NCBI GenBank assembly: GCA_035547425.1
Contig: DASZUU010000018.1
Span: forward strand, 1 to 64,000
Direction: 5' to 3'
DNA: 64,000 bases
Source: Alloacidobacterium sp035547425
Lineage (GTDB): Bacteria > Acidobacteriota > Terriglobia > Terriglobales > Acidobacteriaceae
The notes under the pieces were generated by a model. It worked only from the letters and a program-made list of their open reading frames with translations. It was not told the origin of the DNA and searched no databases. Position 1 is the stretch's first letter. Each line of letters begins with the position of its first letter. Positions 44,024 to 52,425 of this stretch are shown in pieces. The position numbers and the translations under genes were made by a program.

Positions 44024-45775
44024 ATGCTGAAACGACTGCAGCCTCTCTTCCCCTACATGCGCCGCTACCGGCGCAGCTTCTTCTGGGGAGGCGTGTCGGT
44101 CGTCCTCAGCAACCTGATCTGGATATTTTTCCCTCAGGTCATTCGCATCGCCATCGATGATCTGAACAGCGGAGTCACGGAAAGAAAGATCTGGCTGTAT
44201 GCCGGCCTGCTTGTGGGCGTCTCGCTAACCAAAGGCGTCTTTCTCTTTCTCACGCGCTGGATCATTATCGGCATCTCGCGTGAAATCGAGTTTGACCTGC
44301 GCAACGACCTGTTTCTGCAACTGGAAAAGCAGCAGGCTGCCTACTATCAGCAACATCGCACAGGCGACATTATGGCGCGCATGACGAACGACCTCAATGC
44401 CGTTCGCATGCTGCTTGGTCCCGCTATTATGTACAGCGCCAATACAATTCTTTTCTCGATTGGCGCATTATTTTTTCTATTGAAAATCAGCCCCTTCCTA
44501 ACTCTGGTTGCGCTGGTGCCGCTGCCGCTGGCCAGTGTTCTTGTGCAGGCCATGGGTCGCAAAATTCACGAGCGCTTCGAGCGGATACAGGCGATGTTTT
44601 CTGATATCTCGGCACAGGCACAGGAGAATTTCTCCGGCGCGCGGCTGATCCGCGCTTTCGCGCAGGAAGAAGCCCAGATTGCATCGTTTGAGAAATCCAA
44701 CCAGGAATATATACGCCGGGCGCTGCGGCTGGTGCAGCTTATGGGCATGCTCTGGCCAACGCTGGAGTTCATTCTCGGGCTGGCTATGGCCATCACCCTG
44801 CTTGTCGGCGGACATGAGGTGCTCACACATCGCATCAGTGTCGGCGATTTTGTTGCCTTCAACACCTATATGCTGATGCTGACCTGGCCGATCATTGCTC
44901 TGGGATGGGTCGTGAACATCTTCCAGCGCGGCACGGCTTCGGTTACACGCATCGACGAATTATTGAAAGCCGAGCCGACAATTGACGACCGCGATGCCGA
45001 TCTTTCTATTCCGGCTGACTTTGAGCTGCAGGGCAAAATTGAGTTCCGCAACCTGAGCTTTTCTTATGAAAAAGCCGAGGTGCTGCACGATATTTCGCTC
45101 CAGATTCCAGCAGGCAGCAGTCTTGCAATTGTCGGGCCCACAGGTTCGGGAAAATCCACACTGGTGAATCTCATAGCGCGCATTTACGATGTGCCGGCCG
45201 GCGGTATTTTGATTGACGATCGCCCGATTCGTGAGTATCCGCTGGAAGTTTTGCGCGCAAATATCGGGTTTGTGCCGCAGGAAACATTTCTTTTCAGCGA
45301 AACGATTCGCGGAAATATTGCCTTCGGCGTGCAGCATGCCGAGATGGAAGAAGTCTTGAACGCGGCACAAGTTGCGCATATACGTAAAGAGTTTGAAGAG
45401 TTCCCCAATGGATTTGAAACTATGGTGGGAGAACGCGGTTTAACTCTTTCAGGCGGACAGAAGCAGCGCTCGGCGCTGGCTCGAGCCATATTGCGCGATC
45501 CCCGCATCCTGATCCTCGATGACTCGCTCGCCAGCGTCGACACGTATACAGAAGAACAAATCCTGGAGGGATTGCAGCGCGTCATGCAAGGCCGCACAAC
45601 CATTCTGATTTCGCATCGCATCTCCACCGTACAGCATGCCGATCAGATTGCCGTGTTGATGGATGGACGCATCGCCGAAGTTGGCACACACGAATCATTG
45701 CTGGCGCAAGGCGGCCACTACGCGAGCCTCTTCCAAAAGCAATTGCTGGAAGAAGAGCTCTCGGTTGCAGGTTAA
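44024..45775 (+). CDS. MsbA-like ABC exporter (fused permease and ATPase)
   Basis: A 583-residue half-transporter: six membrane helices (residues 15-310), with the coupling sequence RTGDIMARMTNDLNAVR, and an ATPase (about 345-580) with Walker A GPTGSGKST, Q-loop VPQETFLFSE, signature LSGGQKQR, Walker B LILDDSLASVD (Asp-Ser where Glu is usual) and switch His ISHRIST. It resembles MsbA, BmrA and YheI/YheH-type exporters. Position beside LptFG suggests lipid-A or LPS flipping, but a drug or peptide exporter cannot be excluded. The S at the catalytic-Glu position is seen in one half of heterodimeric exporters. Confidence 0.87.
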   Translation: MLKRLQPLFPYMRRYRRSFFWGGVSVVLSNLIWIFFPQVIRIAIDDLNSGVTERKIWLYAGLLVGVSLTKGVFLFLTRWIIIGISREIEFDLRNDLFLQLEKQQAAYYQQHRTGDIMARMTNDLNAVRMLLGPAIMYSANTILFSIGALFFLLKISPFLTLVALVPLPLASVLVQAMGRKIHERFERIQAMFSDISAQAQENFSGARLIRAFAQEEAQIASFEKSNQEYIRRALRLVQLMGMLWPTLEFILGLAMAITLLVGGHEVLTHRISVGDFVAFNTYMLMLTWPIIALGWVVNIFQRGTASVTRIDELLKAEPTIDDRDADLSIPADFELQGKIEFRNLSFSYEKAEVLHDISLQIPAGSSLAIVGPTGSGKSTLVNLIARIYDVPAGGILIDDRPIREYPLEVLRANIGFVPQETFLFSETIRGNIAFGVQHAEMEEVLNAAQVAHIRKEFEEFPNGFETMVGERGLTLSGGQKQRSALARAILRDPRILILDDSLASVDTYTEEQILEGLQRVMQGRTTILISHRISTVQHADQIAVLMDGRIAEVGTHESLLAQGGHYASLFQKQLLEEELSVAG

Positions 45776-46218
45776 GCTGTCCAGCTTGCCGATTCTAAAT
45801 GCGAGGCATTGCGTGCGGGCTGCCTTGCCGGCACAGTCATCATTGGCTGCTCCTGCGACTCGGGCAACTGCGCAACCTGTTGCCACGCCTCCCGCACATT
45901 TATAATGCAGGTGATTGCTTCACGAAAGCGATCCGGGGAAGCCAGCCGCGAACCTTCCAGGCACAAAGCAAAAACAGCGGCATAGAACTCCGAGAGTGTT
46001 TTTGCCGGTCCGCCGACATCCATGCGAAGACGCGACTGCAGATGCATCAGGATATCGAGGACACGTTTTACAGCAATACGACGCTCAGACACATTGCCCG
46101 CTTCGGTGGCTTCGATGGCACGATTCAAAAAGCGAACCATGCCATCATAAAGGGCTACGACTAACTCGACGCGATTTTTTCCCGCGAGAGACTGTTGCTG
46201 ATAATTCTGGATGGGCAT
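45772..46218 (-). CDS. fliS: Flagellar export chaperone FliS
   Basis: A 148-residue helical chaperone that binds the flagellin C-terminus in the cytoplasm and stops early polymerisation. Typical start IQNYQQQSLAGKNRVELVVALYDGMVRFLNRA and LDILMHLQSRLRMDVGG. The C-terminus is longer than usual and Gln/Pro/Ala-rich. ATG at 46218 is chosen over the upstream in-frame ATG because it gives the family N-terminus, 13 bp after fliD. Shares 4 bp with the convergent ABC exporter stop. Confidence 0.9.
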   Translation of the reverse strand: MPIQNYQQQSLAGKNRVELVVALYDGMVRFLNRAIEATEAGNVSERRIAVKRVLDILMHLQSRLRMDVGGPAKTLSEFYAAVFALCLEGSRLASPDRFREAITCIINVREAWQQVAQLPESQEQPMMTVPARQPARNASHLESASWTA

Positions 46219-46231
46219 CTGCCGTCCGTTT

Positions 46232-47899
46232 CTATTTTTCGTTATAGCCTGTGATAGCGCTGTACATTTCATCGACTTGCTGCAACTGTTGCGGGATTGC
46301 GGTCAGTGTATAGTTGGCCTCGTTCAGCTCATTCGTCAGCTGCGTTTTCTGGGCGCTGATCGTAGTTTCCTCATTGCTGATGTTGGTGTTCAGCTGTGAT
46401 TCCATCGATGAGTTTTCCTGCAAGGCCAGCTTGATGGCTCCAGTGGAACTGCTGCTGCCGAGGTTATTGAGAATACTGGTAAAGTTTCCGCCAAAGGATG
46501 CATAGTATCCGCTGGGCTGGAGAAAATTCATGACGTCCTGATAGTTGCTGTTCAGCAGACTATCCAGCGTATCGGTATCCAGGCTCAATGTGCCGTCATT
46601 TCCAACAGAGATGCCGAGCTGCGTGATCGAGCTGATCGCGCTCGACTGCGGTGAACTGAAGGTCACAGTCTTGCCCGTAGTTGTGTCCGTCAAATTGCCG
46701 GCATCAACGCTGATCGCCCCCGCCGAGCCGGATATTGCATTCGTGAGGCTCAACGTTACATTCGATCCCGAAGTGATAACCGAAGCGGTGACACCCACGT
46801 TTGCGCTATTAATGGCTGCCGCCACATCCGCCATCGTGGCATTGGCGGGAATATTGATCTGCTGCTGCGCGGCGCCACCGACTCCAATCGATATGCTGCC
46901 CGAAAAAATATCGGTGGCCGCGATAGTAACATTGGTGCCGGTGGCGTTCGCTGGCTGCAGAAAAGTAAGGGCAGATTGCAGCGATTGCTGCAGAAGGGAG
47001 ATTGTCGGACTGCCGAAAAGCGGCTCAGGATTGCCGTTGGAATCATTCCCTTCCTGCGTATTCAGGTCCTGCATAACTTTGTTGTAATCCGTCACAAACG
47101 TGTTGATTGCCGACTCCACATCCGTGTTGTCATTGGTGATTTCTACCTGGATGCTCTCGCTTGGATTAGCGCTTAGCAGCTGGAATGTCACGCCCTGAAT
47201 GGCATTGTTGACCGTATTCGACGCACTCGTAACGGAAACGCCGTCTACTTTAAGTTGTGCATCTGCCCCTGCCTGCGTCTGCGTGAAGTTGATCGCAGCA
47301 GAACCATTACTGGCATCTGCTAACGTCCCTCCAATGGTTACAGCTCCACTTGCGCCGCTGGTCTGGCTCACCAATGAAAGGCGCGTGCCGGAAGAATCAG
47401 TAATCACGTTTGCCGTCACGCCGAAGCTGCCGGAATTAATGGCAGCAGCAAGCGTGGACAATGTGTTGTTGGTGGAGTCAATCGTAATATTCTTGCCGTT
47501 AATGGTAAGGCTTCCGCTGAGAGTATCTCCGGCATTGGAAATGGTATCGCTGACATACGAATTGGTTGTGGCCAGCGATTGCACGATGACGGTGTGGCTG
47601 CCTGCAATGGCGGAGGTGGAAGCTGAAGTCAGCTGCAGCACGCTCGTATCCGAACTGGAGCCCTGCTTCTCAGCCAATACACCTTGAAAATCCGTGAGAG
47701 ACTGCATTGCCGTCGAAAGCGAGCTGAGATCGGTGCCGATGCTGGTAAGCACTGAATCCTGCGACTGCAAAGTGGTGAGCTGATTTTTCCACGGCGTCTC
47801 GATCGCCTGCATGTTGGAAACAATCTGGTTGACTGTCGAGGTTACGTCGAAGCCTGCGCCGCCCGTCGGTGATCCGAATGAAAGCCCTACTGTTCCCAT
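46232..47899 (-). CDS. fliD: Flagellar filament cap protein FliD
   Basis: A 555-residue cap protein. N-terminal FliD domain (FDVTSTVNQIVSNMQAIETPW), a long Ser/Thr/Ala-rich middle with two Hook-IN-like repeats (SLTINGKNITIDS, SISIGVGGAAQQQINIP) and a C-terminal coiled coil (SNEETTISAQKTQLTNELNE). Assembles as a ring at the filament tip and guides flagellin folding. Forms a unit with fliS. A sigma-28-like element lies only 7 nt before the ATG. Confidence 0.93.
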   Translation of the reverse strand: MGTVGLSFGSPTGGAGFDVTSTVNQIVSNMQAIETPWKNQLTTLQSQDSVLTSIGTDLSSLSTAMQSLTDFQGVLAEKQGSSSDTSVLQLTSASTSAIAGSHTVIVQSLATTNSYVSDTISNAGDTLSGSLTINGKNITIDSTNNTLSTLAAAINSGSFGVTANVITDSSGTRLSLVSQTSGASGAVTIGGTLADASNGSAAINFTQTQAGADAQLKVDGVSVTSASNTVNNAIQGVTFQLLSANPSESIQVEITNDNTDVESAINTFVTDYNKVMQDLNTQEGNDSNGNPEPLFGSPTISLLQQSLQSALTFLQPANATGTNVTIAATDIFSGSISIGVGGAAQQQINIPANATMADVAAAINSANVGVTASVITSGSNVTLSLTNAISGSAGAISVDAGNLTDTTTGKTVTFSSPQSSAISSITQLGISVGNDGTLSLDTDTLDSLLNSNYQDVMNFLQPSGYYASFGGNFTSILNNLGSSSSTGAIKLALQENSSMESQLNTNISNEETTISAQKTQLTNELNEANYTLTAIPQQLQQVDEMYSAITGYNEK

Positions 47900-47906
47900 A
47901 ACACCG

Positions 47907-47933
47907 TTATCGTCCTTTTTACCTTGAACTTGA
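47907..47933 (-). promoter_or_regulatory. Possible sigma-28 promoter of fliD-fliS
   Basis: On the minus strand TCAA, 15 nt, then GACGATAA, against the consensus TAAA-N15-GCCGATAA. Its -10 ends 7 nt from the fliD ATG, so the transcript would be leaderless or nearly so. One mismatch in each half makes it weaker than the two promoters near 49.4-49.5 kb. Confidence 0.4.
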
Positions 47934-48008
47934 ATCTGCCATCGCTACCCGCTTCACTGCAATTCATAGACCTGATTGCGCGTAGACGGATTAAGTGGCT
48001 CTTAGAAA

Positions 48009-48038
48009 AAAACAGGGAGCCATTTGGCCCCCTGTTTT
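48009..48038 (-). terminator. Rho-independent terminator after flagellin
   Basis: AAAACAGGG (48009-48017) pairs with CCCTGTTTT (48030-48038), with GCC/GGC extending the stem inside. On the minus strand it is followed by T-residues. It lies 17 bp beyond the flagellin stop and separates fliC from fliD. Confidence 0.82.
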
Positions 48039-48054
48039 ACACACCCGCAGAGAA

Positions 48055-49287
48055 CTACTGCAACAGTTTCGTTACCATCTGTTCGGTGCTGTTTGCCTGC
48101 GCCAGCGCGCTGATGCCGGTCTGGCTCAGGATTTCGTACTTCGACAGGTCGGAGGTCGCCGAAGCATAGTCGGTGGCCTGCACAGAGTTCAATGCCGAAG
48201 TGACGTTTTCCTGCTGCGTGGTTTCCACATTTGCTACTGAATTGAGGGTGTTGATCTGCGATCCGAGATAACCGCGCTGTGCTGCCACTGCGGAAATTGC
48301 GCTGTTAATGCTGGTCAGCGCCGATTGCGCATTCGTTGTCAGGTCAGTAGCGGACAGATCGACCGAGGTACCTGTCGTATAGCTGATACCGTTCGAAGCG
48401 CCGCCGGAGGGAGCGGAGAAAGCAAGATCCGTAGCGCCTGTTCCCAATGTCAAGGAGATGTTGGTTGCACCGACGCCCGTGAAGTTCTGCAGGTTAGCGC
48501 CGTTCTCCTGGATTTCCAGGTAGTACTTTCCATCGCTCGTACCATCGCTCACAACGCTGGCGGAAACACCGTTGATGTTGGCATGGTTGATGTCGTTTGC
48601 GATATCGGTGATGGTAGATCCGGCTGCAATGTTCACCGTTACCGGTGTACCGGTAGTTCCTTCCTGGAAGACGATCTTGTCGGTCGCGCCGCCATAGGTA
48701 CCGGTCGGATCCTGAGCTGCGCTCTTATAGACATTGCCGCCCGAAGGATTGTTGGTGATGGTTCCACCCTGGTCGCCAACAGAGCTGCTCTTCAGTTGAG
48801 CAATATTCAACGTGTCGGTCGAAGAGCCGAGGGTTGTCGAATCGCCAGTGAAGATTTGTACGCCCCCACCGCCGAAAACCTGCTGTCCGTTATAGGTTGT
48901 CGTAGCGCCAATGTTGTTGATTTCCGCAAGGATCGAATCGTATTCCTGATTCGCGGCCTGCAGCTGCGACGTATTGAGCGTTCCGTTCGATGCTTCCGTC
49001 GCCAGTGTTACGGCACGATTCAGAAGATTTGTTACCTGCGAAAGCGCTCCGTCTGCCACCTGCAGAAGACCCACGCCTTCGCTGGCGTTGGTAGCCGACT
49101 GCGCAAGAGCGGTGGAGTTTGCCTGCAGGCCGTTAGCCAACGAAAGACCGGCGGCATCGTCCGCGCCGGAGTTGATGCGCGAACCGGATGAGAGCTGCGT
49201 GAGAACATTCTGCAGGCTCGACTGTGTCTGGTTCAGGTTGTTCTCTGCGTAGATTGCAGAGATGTTATTCAGGACACCCAGTGACAT
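48055..49287 (-). CDS. fliC: Flagellin
   Basis: A 410-residue filament subunit. Conserved N-terminal D0/D1 (NNISAIYAENNLNQTQSSL, SSGSRINSGADDAAGLSLAN) and C-terminal D1/D0 (AISAVAAQRGYLGSQINTL, YEILSQTGISALAQANS) flank a variable surface domain of about 200 Gly/Thr/Asn-rich residues. The ATG follows GAGGAG at 9 nt. Transcribed from a sigma-28 promoter about 110 nt upstream, and ended by its own hairpin. FliS, its chaperone, is encoded just downstream of fliD. Confidence 0.95.
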   Translation of the reverse strand: MSLGVLNNISAIYAENNLNQTQSSLQNVLTQLSSGSRINSGADDAAGLSLANGLQANSTALAQSATNASEGVGLLQVADGALSQVTNLLNRAVTLATEASNGTLNTSQLQAANQEYDSILAEINNIGATTTYNGQQVFGGGGVQIFTGDSTTLGSSTDTLNIAQLKSSSVGDQGGTITNNPSGGNVYKSAAQDPTGTYGGATDKIVFQEGTTGTPVTVNIAAGSTITDIANDINHANINGVSASVVSDGTSDGKYYLEIQENGANLQNFTGVGATNISLTLGTGATDLAFSAPSGGASNGISYTTGTSVDLSATDLTTNAQSALTSINSAISAVAAQRGYLGSQINTLNSVANVETTQQENVTSALNSVQATDYASATSDLSKYEILSQTGISALAQANSTEQMVTKLLQ

Positions 49288-49407
49288 ATTGTTGTGCTCC
49301 TCATTTTGGTGAATAGGGTTACCCGTTGGGGGTGCCTGGCCGGTCAGAAGAACGCGATGTTCAGGACCGGGTCACCGTTTCCACAGGAACCACGTTACCC
49401 ACTGCCT

Positions 49408-49434
49408 TCATCGGCGCGGTGCGAGGGCACTTTA
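49408..49434 (-). promoter_or_regulatory. Sigma-28 (FliA) promoter of flagellin
   Basis: On the minus strand TAAA, exactly 15 nt, then GCCGATGA (consensus TAAA-N15-GCCGATAA). The start point near 49400 gives a leader of about 112 nt before the flagellin ATG at 49287. Confidence 0.78.
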
Positions 49435-49516
49435 TGCAAGTTTCACCCCGACCCTGTGGTTTGGCATGCAACGTGCGTATCGAGCCGGAGCAAACGGTCA
49501 CACTCTATATGAATCA

Positions 49517-49543
49517 TCAATCTTTCTTCCGTCATGCCGATAC
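49517..49543 (+). promoter_or_regulatory. Sigma-28 (FliA) promoter of flbD-motA-motB
   Basis: TCAA (49517-49520), exactly 15 nt, then GCCGATAC (49536-49543). A start near 49550 leaves about 25 nt, including the ribosome site GGAGG at 49558-49562, before the flbD ATG at 49575. Divergent from the flagellin promoter. Confidence 0.65.
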
Positions 49544-49574
49544 ATCCATCAGGATGCCGGAGGTATGACAGCGC

Positions 49575-49910
49575 ATGATTGAACTCACACGGCTGAATGG
49601 ACAGACGATGGTCGTCAACTGCGACCTCATGAAATATGTGGAATCTTCGCCGGACACGGTGCTCACGCTGATTCACGGAGAAAAGATCGTCGTGGCGGAG
49701 ACACGCGAAGAAGTGATCCGGCGTGTCACCGCCTATCGCGCGGCCTTGCTGGCTATGGCCTTGCGGCAGGCCGGAGACGCCGGCCTGTCCGGCCTTGCGG
49801 CCTTAGCCGGCAACACGTCCGGCTTGCAGTCTCAGTCATCGATGCAATCGGAACTGCCGGATGACTCTGCAGAAGCATTGCAGATACGTAAGCGCAGAAG
49901 CGAGCAATAA
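49575..49910 (+). CDS. flbD: FlbD/SwrD-family flagellar protein
   Basis: A 111-residue protein. The first 60 residues are the FlbD domain (MIELTRLNGQTMVVNCDLMKYVESSPDTVLTL, with EKIVVAETREEVIRRV), which in Bacillus (SwrD) raises motor power. The C-terminal half is a low-complexity Ala/Leu/Gly/Ser-rich tail not seen in typical 60-90-residue FlbD. Placed directly before motA and motB, fitting a stator role. First gene of the operon. Confidence 0.9.
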   Translation: MIELTRLNGQTMVVNCDLMKYVESSPDTVLTLIHGEKIVVAETREEVIRRVTAYRAALLAMALRQAGDAGLSGLAALAGNTSGLQSQSSMQSELPDDSAEALQIRKRRSEQ

Positions 49911-49945
49911 GCAAAAGATCTCTCACTATTCAGAAAGACATCATC

Positions 49946-50728
49946 ATGGATAAAAGCAGCTTTGGTGGAATCGTTGTGGCGTTGGCCGGCATTATTGCTG
50001 GCCTGCTGGTGGAAGGCGGCCATGTAGGGCAGATATTGCAGCCTACCGCAGCCATGATCGTGCTGGGGGGAACACTGGGAGCAGTCATGCTGCAGTTTCC
50101 TCTTGCAACCGTGGGAACTGCTTTCAAGAGGCTGGCGAGTGTCTTCTTCGCAAAGAAAATTGACAGCAATGCGACCATCAAGCTGCTGTTGAGCTTTGCC
50201 AATAAGGCGCGCCGCAGCGGTATCGTCTCGCTCGATCAGGATCTGCCGACAATCTCCGATCCTTTTCTAAGGCAGGCGCTCACGCTCGCCGTCGATGGCA
50301 CGGAACCGGCGGAGCTGCGCAAGATTATGGAACTGCATCTGGACAACTACGCCCAGCGCGAAGAATCCATCCCGTCTGTTTTCGAGTCAGCCGGCGGATT
50401 TGCGCCGACCATCGGCATTATCGGGGCCGTGCTTGGATTGATTCAGGTGATGCAGCACCTCGATCACATCGAGGAAGTGGGACGCGGTATCGCTGTCGCT
50501 TTCGTCGCAACGATTTATGGCGTCGGCTCGGCAAATATTTTCTTTCTGCCTTCAGCGGGCAAGCTGCGCTTCCGGTTGACGGAAGAACAGCGCATCAAGG
50601 AAATGATTCTGGAAGGCGTCATTTCCATCATGGAAGGCATGAACCCGCGCATGATCGAAATCAAACTGCAGAGTTTTCTTGCCGAACAGCAGCAGCCTAA
50701 AAAGATCATGGAAGGGCAGCCAGCATGA
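49946..50728 (+). CDS. motA: Flagellar motor stator protein MotA
   Basis: A 260-residue inner-membrane stator subunit with four helices (two N-terminal, two at about residues 145-200). Conserved: GGTLGAVMLQFPL, the charged cytoplasmic loop contacting FliG, and GFAPTIGIIGAVLGLIQVMQHL in helix 3. With MotB it forms the ion channel driving rotation. Overlaps motB by 4 bp (ATGA). Confidence 0.94.
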   Translation: MDKSSFGGIVVALAGIIAGLLVEGGHVGQILQPTAAMIVLGGTLGAVMLQFPLATVGTAFKRLASVFFAKKIDSNATIKLLLSFANKARRSGIVSLDQDLPTISDPFLRQALTLAVDGTEPAELRKIMELHLDNYAQREESIPSVFESAGGFAPTIGIIGAVLGLIQVMQHLDHIEEVGRGIAVAFVATIYGVGSANIFFLPSAGKLRFRLTEEQRIKEMILEGVISIMEGMNPRMIEIKLQSFLAEQQQPKKIMEGQPA

Positions 50729-51621
50729 GACGGCGCAAAACGAAACATCATCTCAACCATGAGCGCTGGCTTGTCTCCTACGCAGATTTCATTACGCTGC
50801 TCTTCGCTTTCTTTGTCGTGATGTACGCGACTTCGAAGGCAGATCAGAAGAAGCAGGCCGAAGCTGCGGCTTCTATTAACTCCGCATTCAAGGCGCTTGG
50901 TCTGTTTCAATCCATTGACACAAAAAAAGCAGACATGGCGGCGCATAATGATACAGGCTCCGTCCCTGCCTCCCAGGATGCTACGGTCACTCCACTGAAT
51001 GTTGTCATGGGCGATGAGATGATGGCGGCTCCGCCGGAAGTGCAGCAGGATTTTAAGCAAATCAAGAAGCATCTGGAAGGGCTGCTTTCCAACCAGATTG
51101 CGAAACATGTCGTTGCCCTGCGCATCGGGCGCGACGGACTGGTGATCTCTCTGCGGGAGGCCGGCTTTTACGAAAGCGGGTCAGCCACCCCACACCCGGA
51201 TTCGGTTGCGACCTTAGGCAAGATTGCGGAAGCGTTGCGCGCCACTCCCTATGACATTCGCATCGAAGGCCACACCGATAATGTGCCGATTCATACAGAG
51301 CAGTTCGATTCCAACTGGGAATTATCGACCGCAAGAGCTACACGCATGGCGCGACTCTTTATTGTGGATCATCATTTTGTGCCTGCGCGCCTGTCCGCAT
51401 CAGGCTATGCCGAATTTCATCCTGCAACCACCAACCTTACCCCCGATGGACGCGCTCAGAATCGCCGGGTGGATATCATCGTACTGCCGCATGTAACTGT
51501 TCCCCCCACCCCGGTGATTCATCTCCCGTCGACGCGGCCGGAAGCAGTCACTGCCGCTATACCAGCAGCCGCCGCAGCGGAGCAGGCTGCGGCTACGCCA
51601 CTCCCATCAGTTTCACGATGA
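50725..51621 (+). CDS. motB: Flagellar motor stator protein MotB
   Basis: A 298-residue partner of MotA. One membrane helix holding the ion-carrying Asp21 (SYADFITLLFAFFVVMYA), a periplasmic plug region, and an OmpA-type peptidoglycan-binding domain (about residues 150-255, SVATLGKIAEAL, RIEGHTDNVPIHT, NWELSTARA, NRRVDIIVLP). The final 40 residues are Pro/Ala-rich. The last 29 bp overlap the convergent yjbQ, so the tails of both are constrained. Confidence 0.94.
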   Translation: MRRRKTKHHLNHERWLVSYADFITLLFAFFVVMYATSKADQKKQAEAAASINSAFKALGLFQSIDTKKADMAAHNDTGSVPASQDATVTPLNVVMGDEMMAAPPEVQQDFKQIKKHLEGLLSNQIAKHVVALRIGRDGLVISLREAGFYESGSATPHPDSVATLGKIAEALRATPYDIRIEGHTDNVPIHTEQFDSNWELSTARATRMARLFIVDHHFVPARLSASGYAEFHPATTNLTPDGRAQNRRVDIIVLPHVTVPPTPVIHLPSTRPEAVTAAIPAAAAAEQAAATPLPSVSR

Positions 51622-52030
51622 CGCGCTTGCGGCGCTGCCCGTCGAACTCCGCATAGAAGGCCTGTTGCCAGGTGCCGAGGTCCAGCTTGCCGTCGGTGAT
51701 GGGCAGCGTCACTTCATGGTGCAGCAGGAGCGCCTTAAGATGCGCATCGCCGTTGTCCTCTCCGGTCTGGTGGTGCCGGTAGTCGGGCCGCGCCGGCGCA
51801 AGCTCTTCGAGCCAGTCCTGAATGTCCGCGATCAAGCCATTCTCCAGATCATTCACATAGATGGCAGCGGTAATGTGCATGGCGGAGACGAAACAGAAGC
51901 CGTCGCGGATGCCGCTGCGAGCAACAATCTCCTCCAGTTGAGGAGTGATGAGCACGATCTCGCGCCGCTTTTTCGTGTGAAAGAAAAGATATTCCGTATG
52001 CGTTGTTACATTTCCTGTCAGACTCTTCAT
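51593..52030 (-). CDS. YjbQ-family protein (secondary thiamine-phosphate synthase-like)
   Basis: A 145-residue single-domain protein of the UPF0047/YjbQ family. Signature runs are GFCFVSAMHITAAIYVNDLE and RHHQTGEDNGDAHLKALLLHHEVTLPI, with several conserved His. E. coli YjbQ has weak thiamine-phosphate synthase activity in vitro; the true role is not settled. Starts 47 bp from the divergent TPR gene and overlaps motB tail by 29 bp. Confidence 0.92.
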   Translation of the reverse strand: MKSLTGNVTTHTEYLFFHTKKRREIVLITPQLEEIVARSGIRDGFCFVSAMHITAAIYVNDLENGLIADIQDWLEELAPARPDYRHHQTGEDNGDAHLKALLLHHEVTLPITDGKLDLGTWQQAFYAEFDGQRRKRVIVKLMGVA

Positions 52031-52077
52031 GCATTTCCTCGGGTGTAATCGTGAGCGCTATCATCATAGATAGCAAC

Positions 52078-52425
52078 ATGGCGCATTCCGCGGAAGACAA
52101 GTACTACGATGCTATTGAAAAAGTTGCCGACGGCGACCTCCCGGGGGCTATTGCCGATTTTCGCGCCTGTCTCGCCGATGACCCGTCCATGCTGGACGCG
52201 ATGCACGGGCTGATTCGCGCTCTGAAGGATGCCGGCGAGCTTGATGAAGCCATTCAGGTGGCGCAGCGGCTTTCCGAAATCGACCCTGACGATGTGCTTG
52301 CGCATACCAGCCTTTCCATCCTGTACCAGAATAAGGGCATGGTTCCTGAAGCTGAAGCCGAGGCGCTCAAAGCCAAGCTGCTGGGCTGGAAACTGCAATT
52401 ACGGCAGAATCCAGACGCATTATGA
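52078..52425 (+). CDS. Tetratricopeptide-repeat protein
   Basis: A 115-residue protein made of about three TPR units (YYDAIEKVADGDLPGAIADFRACLADDPS; ALKDAGELDEAIQVAQRLSEIDPDD; AHTSLSILYQNKGMVPEAEAEALKA). No signal peptide, so a cytoplasmic scaffold is likely; partner unknown. ATG at 52078 begins the first repeat properly. Overlaps the next gene by 4 bp (ATGA), implying coupling with the glycosylase. Confidence 0.82.
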   Translation: MAHSAEDKYYDAIEKVADGDLPGAIADFRACLADDPSMLDAMHGLIRALKDAGELDEAIQVAQRLSEIDPDDVLAHTSLSILYQNKGMVPEAEAEALKAKLLGWKLQLRQNPDAL

